A stretch of DNA of 64,000 bases from Chondrus crispus (Eukaryota; Rhodophyta; Florideophyceae; Gigartinales; Gigartinaceae): positions 1 to 64,000 of the forward strand of contig NW_005179052.1 in the NCBI RefSeq assembly GCF_000350225.1, given 5' to 3'. The position numbers and the translations under genes are program-made. Under the pieces are notes generated by a model, which did no database searches, was not told the origin of the DNA, and was given only the letters and a program-made list of their open reading frames with translations. Of this stretch, positions 36,001 to 47,810 are shown in pieces. Every line of letters starts with the position of its first letter. The first letter of the stretch is position 1.

Positions 36001-37263
36001 CACACTCGCCGAGTGTTTGACATCGCTACTAGAAGATGTACAGTAAGAGGCGGTCGATGACTAAGGAAATCCGGAAAGCCACTACGTGAATGACCACTCC
36101 GAAGTTCTTTAAATTGATATTCTTTCATGATTCTGAATTGGGGCGTCCCCATCGTGGGTCGCTCGCAATTAACGACCAGTCAAATAGGCGCTGATGATGG
36201 TCGGAAAGCATGCGTAAGCAGCGTGTGTTATCACGTTATGGAGGACGCCAGGCGTAGAAATGAGGATCGGAAAACGGGACGAATGGCGTTGACTGAATAA
36301 ACGCCGAGCCAGCAACCCTATACGGCAGCCGTAATGCAGTGCCGTGGATAAGAGACAACGCACAGTAGTGAGGAAAACCTATCATGAAAGATCTTTTCGA
36401 TCACAGAGGGTTGGTCGCGACGTTCGAAAGGAGCCGGGCTGTGCGCGACGAAAGCTCAGTGAAGGGACAGCTATCATGAGACCCGAACCTTCCTTTGAAA
36501 AACTGATGAACGGTGATGACATCACTCCGACGAGATCAGATCGTCACAGACCCACACACCCACAGAAGTTCCGATTCCACAAGGCGATATGAGGATTCGC
36601 ACTCAAAGTACAAAGGAGGTGGGACACAGGATCGAAGCTATCGCAGGGGATACTGAACAAGGCGGGTTCATTGGACAGAGGGAACCCCTAATCACGAATT
36701 AATATATTCCTCGAGGAGATAACTGGGCGAATAAGGGGACCGCCTGACGGGGATGAAAGAGGGGAGCCTTATTAGAGGCAACAGGAGCCACAGACCCTAG
36801 CAATGAAGACGAACGCGTACTCCTAAGGGCGTGTACCTTGCGGAGACGCAGGAAAAATATATAAAGAGGAGGAATGCGGCATGGAAGTCACAAGAAGAGG
36901 CATTCATTCCACCACACCAGAACACCGCTATCAGAGCGTCACCTCGACGGGGTCGTCGGTGATGCAGGTTTGAGGACGAATGAAGAGGGAGCCAAGGGAT
37001 CCGCTCTTGAAAGAGGGGCGTGTGGGCCCCGTCAAAGCGTTGGATAAAGAGGAGGAAAAGGAAAATGAGGAGACGGATGACGTACGTGTTGGATAGAAAG
37101 AAGAAAAATGCAAAAAGAGGAGGAAGTGGATAGGAAAAGGGAATGCAATTTATTTTCGGTGGAACGAAGGGAAGTGTCGACGATGAGACGACACCCTCAG
37201 AGGACAACGATCCGAACATGGATCGGCAGGACGCTACCATCGACAATGGGTCAATGGGACGAT
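33024..37263. other. Element II spacer between pol and the antisense ORF
   Basis: About 4.2 kb with no recognisable coding domain. It contains separated pyrimidine/T-rich blocks on the plus strand (about 33,771-33,890, 34,385-34,440 and 35,690-35,800) and a purine-rich block at about 37,030-37,140. It also has blocks conserved with Element III: a hairpin at 34,947-34,978 and a segment around 36,040-36,175 with GGGGCGTCCCC and GTCGCTCGCAATTAA. The layout is the same as in Element III although much of the sequence has diverged. Confidence 0.55.
34947..34978. other. Conserved hairpin in the Element II spacer
   Basis: GTCTCAG (34,947-34,953), a GCT bulge, GAGGT, a five-base loop, ACCTC, then CTGAGAC (34,972-34,978) gives a 12-bp stem. 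Element III has the same inner stem at 48,793-48,807 with a different loop. The flanking sequence (ACGATCACGCG, GACGCTTGGATCAG) is also conserved. It may be an RNA element used for packaging, export or stability. Confidence 0.55.
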
Positions 37264-39216
37264 TCACCCAAGCATTTTTTTCTTTGGAAGTGAGGCGACA
37301 AGCTGCGTCAGTAAGCGCAGGTCAACGAGGGACGCTCCTCGAAGAGCCTCCTCGTTTATTCCGTGAGCACGGAGCAATGTGCGATAGACGCTGGCGGCGC
37401 CGTCGTTCTTTTTGATAACATCTGGAGAGGACGCGGAGGTTGAACCTCCCCTGGTCGATTGGACTGCGTCGACGATTGGGGACAAGGGGGCCGCAACTGG
37501 AACAGCCGCAGGAGAAGGGGGACAAGCTGGGACGTGCACAGCGGAAGACGGTGCAGGAGGAACTGAGGGGGTAAGGGAAAAAGAAGTTCCCTTCCTTTCT
37601 GGGGCTGCTCGCACGGACAGACTTTCAGTCCGGCTAGCTGACGAGGGGACTTCTCTCGTTTCTGATAGAGGTTGACACCTGGCCACTGGAGGTGAATGGG
37701 ACCGCAAAGGGGATTTAACCCCCATGCACACAAGGGCCCTCGTCGCCCTTATCAGAGCATTCACGGGAAGAGTGGGGTCGGCCGGATCGACAGAAAGAGA
37801 AGTCGGTGAGACCGGTAACACAGGGCGAGAACGCAAAGGCTCTCTGGGACAGAGGTCGCGCTCGCGGGGATGCGCAAGGAAGACAGGCATCTCAACCGGA
37901 ACGGGCGCCTGACTTCCATATGGTCGACTCAGACGCGCCTCGTCGTAAGAACATTGCGATCCCGTCCAGGGGTTAAACCAAGCGTAGTCCCCCGCACCAC
38001 GATGAACACGACCAGGAGAGAAGGAGGGGCGTTGCCGGACGAAGGAACGAGAGGAAGTTTGACGCGGTATCAAGTCCCAATCGACATTCTCTATCTTATC
38101 GAGGAGAGAATCCAATTCGGTGTCTGCATCTGCGCCGCCCAGGGGAACCGAATAATCGATGCGTCGCATGAGGCTGATGAGCTGGGGAGGCAAGTACCGC
38201 AACCTCCAGCAGTCGTAGGTCTCCCACAGGAGGGTCACTACCACTTTGGTACACCACTCTGTGAGGAAGACTACCTAAAGGCCATGTCGAGGATCACGTA
38301 AATACCTTCCGTAATACTTGTACACCGGGCCGAGCTTAGCCCAGAAGCCTTGGCGGACCTCAAATTGGCTCCACCACGAAGGAATACGTTGATAACGATT
38401 CGCGTAATGGCACCTCGCGATTTCGCTCGCCTCCAACATCTGGTAGGCCACAAAATAACCAGTGTCAGACCGAATACGGCGTTCGAAGCGCACTGCGTGC
38501 TGAAAGAACGGAATGGTACCCCGCTTGATAAGTCGGAAATTAGCCGGAATTATGGCGTTGATCTACAGCATAGCGTCGCCCGAGACGGTCCTTTGGTTGA
38601 ACCAAAGGCGTTTAGCTTCACGAGGAGGGTTATCCGAGGTCCAGGCCAGCATATTATCGAGGTAAGACCGCTCGCCATCGGTGCGAAACTGCCACGTGTC
38701 ACAACCGAATTCCTCAGGGATGAGATCCTGCGTCAATGGCAGCTCAAGCCTGTCGCACACAGCGGTCATGAAGCCGGTCGATAACACCGCACGACCACGA
38801 GGCGGAGTGTGACACAGGATGGAAGGAGGAATGGCGATGCGAGCCAACCAATCGTAAGACCGGATAGCTTGAAGGGGGATTTGTCCTGGAAGCATACCGG
38901 CGCCGTCGGCCAACGAGTAAGCAATGTCATCGAAGGCGCATACATTGATCACAGAGAACCATTTAGCGGAAGCAAAAAGCCCAGGATTAAGGCGCAAGGC
39001 CTTATCGTGGAGCTCCGACGCAGAAGGGTATCGACGCAAGGACGGAGCGTTAGGATCGGAATCGATGTGGCCAACAGGGTCAGCATGTTAGGAATCGGGG
39101 GGTAATCGAGGGATTGAAGGAAGACCTGGAGGGCCATGGGAAGTGGAAGAAACGCCCACGCGGTAGCGCTTGCGTTTGGTACCACCACTCGAATGGCTCG
39201 GGGATGAAGGAAACAT
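37264..39216 (-). pseudogene. Long antisense ORF of Element II, unknown protein
   Basis: It lies opposite to gag-pol, between the spacer and the 3' LTR. It starts with MFPSS near 39,216, as in Element III. Conserved blocks in order: ADGAGMLPGQIPLQAI, AIPPSIL and FGCDTWQFRTDGERSYL (about 38,640-38,940); RSDTGYFVAYQMLEASEIAR and WWSQFEVRQGFWAKLGP (about 38,320-38,480); TLLWETYDCWRLRYLPPQL and YSVPLGGADADTELDSLL (about 38,120-38,240); RQRPSFSPGR and AWFNPWTG (near 37,970-38,040). A long proline/serine-rich insert follows, then a C-terminal YRTLLRAHGINEEALRGAS. It is longer than its Element III counterpart because of the low-complexity insert. A few breaks are likely. I do not recognise the family; the compact tryptophan- and tyrosine-rich core suggests a folded protein. 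Confidence 0.65.
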
Positions 39217-39327
39217 AAGGCTCGTCTTGCTCTTGCACTTCGGCAGGTCACCGGAAACGGCGATGTAGGGGTATGAGAGAAACGGCGAGGAGATTATACG
39301 ATGGCGGAGCGGCGTACAAGAGCGCTC

Positions 39328-39339
39328 GGAAGGGGGATA
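39328..39339 (+). other. Element II polypurine tract
   Basis: GGAAGGGGGATA directly precedes the 3' LTR start at 39,340. Element III has the near-identical AGAAGGGGGATA in the same place. Confidence 0.75.
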
Positions 39340-39748
39340 TGTAGTGCAATAATCGGCTGCACCGTGAGGGGGTGAAAAGAAAAGGAATTGAGGGGTATGA
39401 CAAATTGGGGGGATGACAAGTGAAAATTATTTCACTTTATTATTTTAATTATTAATTTTAATTAGTTGCGTATTAGTTATTTAACGTTGGATTAGATCTA
39501 GGATCTAGCGCCGAGAGCTACTGTAGTGGCTCCGGCGGGGCGATATATACCTTAGCCCTCTGACCACCAAATCAGTAAGGGTAACCCGAGTTGCCGGAGT
39601 TAGATCTCGCCTTCGTCGAAGACCGCTTCCATTCACGCGACGCGCTTCCCTTCTACGCTGCTAACGACATCCTCTATTGCCCGGGGTCCCATTCCTTTTC
39701 CTTATCCTTTTACCTTTTCTATCTCTACATCTATTTTCCCCTAATTCT
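39340..39748 (+). repeat. Element II 3' LTR, first part
   Basis: Starts TGTAGTGCAATAATCGG after a polypurine tract and matches 24,145-24,553 with roughly 3% differences. It is cut at ATTCT (39,744-39,748) by Element III and resumes at 54,494 with the second copy of ATTCT. Confidence 0.9.
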
Positions 39749-40930
39749 TGTAGTGCAATACGCACCTGGAAAGGGGGGTGAAAAGAAAGGAAAACATTTG
39801 GATATGAAAAGTAGTCCGGGTTTGGGGGACACACGTGTGAATAATTGCACAGTTTTAATTTTTAATTATTTTATTTTATTTAGTTAATTAGTTGGCATTA
39901 ATTTTGCTGACACTAGATTAGATCTAGAATTTAGAGCCGGGAACTACTGTACTCGCCCCGGCGGGGCTCTATATAACTTAGCCCTTTGACCGAACAAGTC
40001 AATGAACCAACCCGAGTTGCCGGAGTTGAATGTCGCCTTGGTCGAAGTCCGTCTCTACCAAGACGCTCCCTTTTACCTAAGCCTACGGCATCCTCTATCG
40101 CTCGGGGGTCCCCTTCCTTTTCCCTCTATTTCCCAATCGAACCCGAGTTGCCGGAGTTGAATGTCGCCTTGGTCGAAGTCCGTCTCTACCAAGACGCTCC
40201 CTTTTACCTAAGCCTACGGCATCCTCTATCGCTCGGGGTTCCGTTTTCTCTTTCTTTTATTTCCCTATCCTTTTCTATCTCTAATTCTGCCTATTTCCCC
40301 TAATCTTGTGTTGGTGCCATCGGCCTCGGTTGCGACCGAACCGGTGTAGGTGTTTCGAGCCATCGGGCGACACAGTTGACGTAGCGCTGGTACTGTGACC
40401 CATTTTCCGACGGAGACCGTTGCAACGACGTCTCCCTCGAAGGGCTCCGTCGTATTACGAGCCAGTGTTGGTACCATCGGTGTCGGTTGCGACCGAACCG
40501 GTGTAGGTGTTTCGAGCCATCGGGCGGCACGGTTGACGTAGCGCTGCTACTTTCATTTCATCCAGTCGGGCTGCGTTGCGACGCCCCCGTCGAAGGCCTT
40601 GTCGCGTTACAAGGTGTCGAAGAAGCTCAACGAGCATTGGCCTTACAACCCAGTGGAACCGGGGTACCTACGTACGCGCCCCACCCCACACTCGTCGAGC
40701 AGATCTCTTCGCAAGTCTCTACCACACCGATCCCGGGCCGGGCTATTTCTCTGTGCCCCCCCCCCATCAGGGATCCGAGCTACTACGAGTCGCAAGCTCG
40801 TTTAAACGGAGAAGGGAGAGTGGGACACTCCGTAGCGCTGTGCTATCGGCAGTTCTTCTTTTTGTTGCTGTTGTTGTTTTTGCTGGACCATCGGACCTTG
40901 GTCTCTGCCTAACAGGCGCATTGCACTACA
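39749..40930 (+). repeat. Element III 5' LTR
   Basis: 1,182 bp from TGTAGTGCAATACGCACC to GCGCATTGCACTACA. It has an AT-rich U3, a TATATAA at 39,970-39,976 following a GC-rich palindromic CCCCGGCGGGG, and a 131-bp tandem duplication beginning at 40,011 and 40,142. U5 modules of about 156 bp carry TAGCGCTGCTAC-like palindromes. It has one more U5 module than the 3' LTR, which accounts for the 158-bp difference in length. Confidence 0.92.
39970..39976 (+). promoter_or_regulatory. TATA box in the Element III 5' LTR
   Basis: TATATAA follows CCCCGGCGGGGCTC and is the expected core promoter of the LTR. The same site is present in the 3' LTR at about 53,691. Confidence 0.6.
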
Positions 40931-40934
40931 AAAG

Positions 40935-40952
40935 TGGTCTTCCGACCTAGAA
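40935..40952 (+). other. Element III primer-binding site
   Basis: TGGTCTTCCGACCTAGAA starts four bases after the LTR. It matches the Element II and Element I sites except at two or three central positions. A second TGG-led site, TGGTCTGGGTAACGGAGTC, starts at 40,977, also as in Element II. Confidence 0.7.
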
Positions 40953-41053
40953 ATTGTTTTATCTACGACAAGGAAGTGGTCTGGGTAACGGAGTCTTTTT
41001 TATTTTCTTTTTGTTTGTAACTTTTTTGCTGCGTAGGTCCGCTCGTACGAGCA

Positions 41054-43358
41054 ATGTCAACAAGCGCACCCGGGGACGTCGGTCCCGGGGCGAGCAGAGC
41101 CGGATCGGCAAGAGCGTCGAGGATCCCGAGGGGTCCTCGCACCCGGAGCCAGGCCAATACGGCCACGGACCCCGGAGATCAAGAATCCCCTACGGAGATA
41201 GCCGCCGACAAGACTGACCTCGACGAGAAGTTGGAGAAGATGAGCAGCGAAATTCGCGAAGAAGCGAAGAAAAATCTCGAGGCTGAATTAGCCCTCGTCC
41301 GGAAGCAACTGGAGTTGCAAGCATCCGAGTTCCACACCGTTTTGGGAGAGCTGTCGGCTCGAGTGGATCTCATCGAGAAGGAGCGAGGTGAGGCGACCGA
41401 CGGTCTGGAGCCGGAGGTCCTAGCCTCGTTGAAAATTTCGGTCAAGGACGCGAGGCGCGACGCGAATCAAGCCTTGGAGTCCTTAGGAAAATTTAGAACA
41501 AGCATCGATGACCGATTCGATCGCGCCGCGCAACGTCTCAAGGACCTCGAGCAGGCCGCGGATCAAGCTCCGCAAGGATCGGACGACGAGCCGCTCCCTT
41601 CGGGTAGAGAGGGCGACCGTCGGTCGAAGAAGGACAAGCCCGCTCGGCAGCGGAGTTCTAAGTCGAAGCCCTCGAAGAAGGACAAGCGACGTACAAGCAA
41701 GGGTCACTGTAGTGACGATCCGGAGAACCCCGACTCACAGTTGGAGTCGCTTGGTCCCTCCGAAGATGGTAACGGCGGTTCGTCGAACCATTCGGGCGAT
41801 TCCGAACGCCGTTCAGAAGACGGAAACGGATTTCGTCAAGCAAGAAAATTTCCTCCAGACGAGGCGGAGTCACTCCGTCCGCCTCGCGGAGAGACAAGGA
41901 CGCGGAGCCCGAAGATGTCGCAACGCGGCGCGGGCCGCGATGGGAGGAGTTGGAGGAGCTGAATCCGACCAACGACCTCTTCAAGAAGTTACTTTCGTAC
42001 CGAACGTACCGCTTGCGGAACCCGCAGACATATTTGTCAAGTTCCCGGCGGACCGCCGTGCGAAAAATTAGGAGAGATATTCCGCCTAAGGTGAAGAAGG
42101 ACAACACGTTCACCGGAGAGGACGGGGTCCTTGTGTTGGATTTTTGGCAAAGTTAGTTCAAGAGTTTGATACTCAAGAAATGAACGAGGGGCAAGCGATC
42201 CGCCTGTTGCCTGAATTTTTAAGCGGCATCGCCTTGAGACAGTACACTTCGGTGTCTCAGACGGCCGGGTCCCATCAAGGAAAAGTGTCCGTTTGGCCAG
42301 AGGCCGTACAGTGGTTGTTGAGGAGTTTCGCAACCGACGAGGCGATCCGTCAAGCCGTGCTCGCATTGCGAGAAGTTCAGCAAAGACCGTCTGAAGACGA
42401 GATGGAATTTTATATCCGTCTGACGGGTGCAAGCAACCGATGTGGAAACGTATATTCGATGGAAGAACAGATGACGATGTTTATTGAAGGACTCGATTCG
42501 AGTATCAAGCCGATGGTATCTCAATACCGGCAAGACAATCGGGACGTTTCATTTTTGAGACTAGTGAATTACGCGAAGGCGCATGGCTCGGCGAGCCGCG
42601 CTAAGGACAAGAAGACCAAGAAGGTCACGATTCAGACGCCGTCGACGTTCAGGGCGGGGAACAAGCCGAGGGCTTCTTATCCCGGTCGCAAAAGTCACGC
42701 CGCAGTCCATTTAGCCGAGTCCATGTCCGCGTCAGATGAGCGCGGTGCGCATGGAAGTAGCAAAAATCACTACGAAGGAGCGTTAGTAGCCGAAGGCGAG
42801 TTCATTGAGCCATGGGAGGGCTACGGACACGAGGACTACGGGGACAGCGGGTCGTCAACTTTACCGACGCCTGCATACACGACGGAGTCGTTTTCAGAGC
42901 CCACGGATCCCGTGATGATGTTTCGGGGGCGCGGCCAGACGCCGGCGCCGCGCATTCCGATGGAAGACAAGGGTACGACGTTTGGAAGGCCAGGCTGGAT
43001 GGGAAGGCCGCAACGTCAAGGAAGGCCGCCGGCCCGTGGAGGACCTAGGACGCCGTATCCCGTCAAGACGCACGGTCTGGTGTGCTATCATTGCTATGAA
43101 AAGGGGCACGCCGCGCCAACGTGCATTCTTTCCCTCCGGGAAATGCACCGAGTTTTGGAAAATTATGAGGCGTTGTCTCCGATGGAGAGGTTAGGGATAC
43201 CATCGACGAGTTACCTGAAGGTCAAGAATTGGTTCGATTCGCAGACGGCGAGCACGCCGAGTGCTTCAACGCCGAGGTCGAACCAACCCTTCAGAGTGCC
43301 CACCGCGGGGCCCGCGCCGTCGGATGTGAGAAGGATCCCGCAGCGGCAGGAAAACTAG
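41054..43358 (+). pseudogene. Element III gag region
   Basis: Starts MSTSAPGDVGPGASRAGSAR at 41,054 after a T-rich leader. A charged coiled-coil-like part (about 41,210-41,560) contains LVRKQLELQASEFHTVLGEL. A basic KS-rich linker follows. A capsid-like domain (about 41,950-42,600) is followed by a linker rich in PRTPYP and GRPPARGG-type sequence and a CCHC knuckle, CYHCYEKGHAAPTC, at about 43,083-43,125. The gag frame ends in PQRQEN at 43,358 and overlaps an open pol frame beginning upstream. Overlapping gag and pol frames are common in Ty3/gypsy elements. About one or two breaks interrupt the gag region. Confidence 0.82.
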
Positions 43359-43596
43359 AGAGGGGAATCTCGCATGAGTCGCGAGAGGCACAGGGTCGAC
43401 GTACTGTGCCCGGGGCTCAGCCCCGTTCCCCGTCTCTAAAGGAAAAATCAGGCCTCGAGGAGGAGGTTGTTGGATTGGTGGATAAGCCCAAAGGGCCAGC
43501 TCAAGTCAAGAAAATTTTGAGCCGAGCCCGAGATCATCCGCTGGAAGAAGTTCGAAGACCCTGGTACAGGGTTAAGCGAAGGGAGTGTCCCGAGAA

Positions 43597-46500
43597 GATT
43601 TTGGTTCTTGCGCGAAAAAACTACAAAGTTTACGCGGACATCGGACCCACAATTGGATTGATGAGCCGGGTGTTGTCTGTTTTAGACACCGGCGCGGGAC
43701 CAAACCTTGTGCGAAAATCGGAACTCCCAGCTGGAATGGAATCTCTAGTGTCCTACGGACCGACCCAAGATATCGGCGACGCGAACAGTAGGCCACTCCG
43801 GACTCTCGGCACAATTAGAATGCCTGTGACGCTTGGAAAATTTGTGGCCGCAGCCGAGTTTATTGTGTGCGAAAAACTAGCCGTCCCGCTATTTCTAGGC
43901 TCGGACTACTGTGACCGGTTTGTGGAAGCAATTAATCCAAGGAAGAAAACGGTTGAGTTGGCGGATTTCTCGGAGGTCCCGATAGTTAGGCGGTTCTCGA
44001 CGAGAAAAGGGAAGAAGAATCTCGTCGCGGGAGAGGACGAGAATGATGGAAAGGGGGAGCGAATTTCCCCTAAGGTAAAAGTGGCAAGAGCCACGACTAT
44101 CGAGCCAGGGACGCAACGCGTCGTGGAATGCACCTCGAAGAGGGCGGGCTTGGTTGTGGTTCAGCCGTACTCGTCGTTGTACGAAAGTCACGGGTTGACG
44201 TGCACGAATGGTGTCGTTCAGGTTGAGCCTGACAGGCCATTTCGTTTACTCGTTGCGAATTTTAGGACGTACCCTGTCAGGGGGCAAAAAGGCCAAGTGG
44301 TGGCAGAATTACTACCGCACCCGGGAGCCGCGCTCGAGAGCAAAACCACCATTGGTGAAGTTCTCGGAATTCAAGAAAGGAAGAAGGAAAATTTTCCTAA
44401 TTCCACCAAGACGCCTACGACCGAGACAAGATGCGAACCGTCGGATCAAGCGCGCGAGAACGAGCCAGAAGAACGGTCGGCAGGGCTCTCCGCGTCGGCA
44501 GCTACGAAGCCGCAACGCAGGATTGAGCCGCCACCGCCGGACGTGGAGGACCTCGACCTGAGCCACGTGCCGGAACGGCTGCGCGAGCGGTTCCGTCGGA
44601 TGTTGAAGAAGTATTCAAGGATGTTGGATGGGACGCTTGGCGAAATTAATACCACCGTCTATCGGATCGAGTTGATCCCCGAGACTCGCCCCATCTCACA
44701 AGCCCCGTATCGGGCCGGACCTAAAGCCCGCGAAGTAGAAGATGCAGAGGTGCAGAAGATGTTGGAGGCAGGAGTGATAGAACCAGCGCAGTCAGAATGG
44801 GCGTCGCCCGTGTTGCTGGTGCCCAAGCCGGATGGGTCAATGCGTTTTTGCGTAGACTACTGCAGGCTGAACGCAGTAACGGTGAAGGACACGTACCCCT
44901 TACCGCGCATGGATGAGTGCCTGGACTCGCTTGGTGACACCAAGGTTTTCTCCGCGTTGGACGCGATATCGGGATATTGGCAGATGCCTATCCCTGAGCG
45001 CTACCGCGACAAGACCGCATTTTCGTCTCACTCAGGACTGTATCGCTTCTCAAGAATGCCCTTCGGGCTAACTAACGCGCCAGCGACGTTTCAGAGAGCA
45101 ATGGATATCCTGCTCTCTCCGTTCCGTTGGAAGTGCTGTTTGGTGTATCTGGACGACATAATAATTTTTAGCAAGTCGTGGGAGGAGCACATCGTGCACG
45201 TGGATGAAATACTTTCTGTATTGGAGAAGGCAGGTGTGAAGCTCAAGCTTCGCAAGTGTGAATTTTTCGTCGAAAAGATCAAGTACCTGGGCCATGTCGT
45301 TCGGCCAGGTACATTGGAAGTGGACGCTGCGCGAACCGTCGCATTGGAACAAGTGAGGTACCCTCAAACGCAGACCCAGCTCAGGAGCTTCTTGGGACTT
45401 TGTAATGTCTACCGCAGATTCGTTCCGCATTATGCGAAAATCGCGCATCCGCTCAATCAACTGTTGAAGAAAGGACAACCGGTCCAGTTGGAAGGATTCG
45501 ACGAACCGTGCAAGAAAGCTTTTCATAAGCTCAAGGACGCCATCTTGGCACCGCCGGTGTTGGCGCTGCCGAAGAAAGACCTACCCTACTCGGTAGATAC
45601 CGATGCAAGCGACTACCAAATAGGCGCTGCACTATTTCAAACACACCCGGATGCGCAACGCAAACCCATCGGGTTCTTTTCAAGAACGTTAGCTGCAGCC
45701 GAGAGAAACTATTCTGTATCAGAAAAAGAATGTCTAGCCGTAATTTGGGCCGTACAGACTTTAAGACCATATCTATATGGCGAGCACTTCGTCGTGCATA
45801 CCGACCATGCCTCATTGAGGTGGTTGATGAACGTAACCGAGCCCAGCGGGAGATTAATCCGATGGAGGCTACGCCTCTCGGATTTCGATTTTGAAATCAA
45901 GTACAAAAAGGGAAAGGCTAACAGCCAGGAGGACGCTTTGTCAAGGTTGCGAACCGCAGGAGAAACCGTCGACGAAATCGACGACGAAATCCCTTGCTTT
46001 ATGACCGAACCGGCCGAGGGTAAAGTGGAGGACGAGGACAGTTTTGACGGGGTAGACGACATCCTCGCTCTTAAGGGGGGGCGCCTCTGATCGCCTCGAT
46101 CACTTCCAAGCTGTCATTCCGGAGGATTTCATTCGCGAGCAAGCCGTCGACCCCTTCTGCAACCGCATCAAGGAAGAAATGGACGCCGGAAAGGTGAGAA
46201 CGTTCAGCGCGGAGACCGAGGAACTCGAAGGAACTCTATGCCGTACCGCGGCAGAGTTTGTACAAGTTGTAATACCACAATCGTTAAGGGACCGCGTCCT
46301 AGGGTTGAGCCACTACGCAAAATTGGCAGGCCACTCGGGAGGCAGGAAACTTTACAAGACTTTGAGAAGGTATTTTTATTGGCCTACGATGGCCCTAGAC
46401 TGCTATGCAGTCGCGAAGAATTGCGCCGCATGTGCGCGGGAAAGGGTGAAGTTAAGAAAAAACACGAAGGAAATGAAGCTGTTCACGCCCAAAGCGCCGC

Positions 46501-47810
46501 TGGAATTTGTCGCCATCGACATCCTCGGCGAGCTAATTACAACTAAGCGAGGAAATCGATATATTCTCGTGATCAGCGATCGATACTCGAAACTGGTACG
46601 AACCGGTCCGTTGAAGAAGATATCAGCTGCGCACATCGCACAAGCCTTCGTTCACCATTGGGTATTCGTGTACGGACCGCCGGTCAAGCTGCTGTCCGAC
46701 AATGGAACAAAGTTCACGGCCCGGTTCTTTCAGAACGTCTGTCGAATTCTCGGCATCCGCAATGTGTTCACGACTACGTACCACCCGCAAGCCAACGGCC
46801 AAGTTGAGAGATTTAACCGCACGCTGGCTTCCGCGTTGCGAAAATACGTTGGAGAGCACCCCAAGGACTGGGACTTATTTAGCGACGCTGTGACGTTCGC
46901 CTACAACACACAAGTTCATCGAACTACGAACATTGCGCCCTTCGAGCTGGTGTTGGCTCTGGCGCCGAGAAACATTGCGTTACAAGCGCAACCAACATTG
47001 GAGAATTTCAGCACGTCACGAGCATACTACCTGAAATGGCAGTCGTGGTTGGAGAGCCTAATGCGAGGCGTCGATAGGAGTTTGCGGAAGGAACAAGCCC
47101 GGTACAAGCGAAATTTCGACGCACGCCTTCGTAAACCGCAATATGAGATCCCACCGGGGTCCTACGTGTTCCTCCGGAAGGAGCAGGGCACAGCTAGCGA
47201 ACCGAAACACAAGCTTGCACAAGTCGCTACAGGACCTTATCAGGTTAAAAGATCGGATCAACATACGGTAGTCATTGCCATTGGCGATCAGGAGGAACGC
47301 GTATCGCGAGACAGGGTGGAGTTAGCCCCAAGCCCGATGGACTACGCGCCGATAACTGGCCTACGTCAAGCGCTACAGTTCTTGGGAGCGCCGGAGCTCA
47401 ACGAAGAAGGAGAGGTAATGGAGGACGAGGAATGTCCTCACACCCGTGCGCCTACGTCAGGGGACCAGGACAATCTAATTAGTCAGGCGCCGACAGCGGA
47501 GACATCTCCGGACCTACGCGATTTCGGAAAGTCCAGAGAAGAGGACGAGTTGGAAGATCTTCAGGAGGGGGAAGAGCACAGTTCAGAGAAAGGAGAGGAA
47601 ACGGAAAATACGGAATACGTAATCGATCGGGTCGCCGACCACGATTATCAAAATGGTAATTTGATTCTCAAGGTGGAATGGTACGGCTATACGCCCGAGG
47701 ACGCGACGTGGGAGCCCATTGAGCAATTACCCCGCAGCACGGCCGTCACGTATTTCCGGAGGAAGAAACTGCCCCTCCCGCCGCAAGTCGCACGCGCGAG
47801 ACCGGGATGA
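43597..47810 (+). pseudogene. Element III pol region with chromodomain
   Basis: Protease: VLDTGAGPNLV near 43,680. RT: about 44,760-45,350, with VPKPDGSMRFCVDY, FSALDAISGYWQMPI and YLDD near 45,144. RNase H: about 45,590-45,960, with SVDTDASDYQIGAALFQ, NYSVSEKECLAVIWAVQTLR and HTDHASLRWLMN. Integrase: zinc site HYAKLAGHSGG...CAACARE at 46,310-46,440; DDE core with AIDILGELITTKRGNRYIL, LLSDNGTKFTARFFQ (46,690) and TYHPQANGQVERFNR (46,780). Chromodomain at 47,610-47,740: EYVIDRVADHDYQNGNLILK then VEWYGYTPEDATWEPIEQL, with the aromatic residues expected for a methyl-lysine cage. An acidic linker (about 47,400-47,600) separates integrase and chromodomain. All catalytic motifs are visible. About one break is present, so it is treated as a near-intact fossil. 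Confidence 0.88.

Noticed and set aside
36797-37267. Minus-strand ORF with a hydrophobic phenylalanine/leucine-rich stretch that could suggest a membrane or envelope protein
   Set aside because: The hydrophobicity comes from a purine-rich tract on the plus strand. The corresponding Element III ORF has a different sequence, so it looks like a composition effect.
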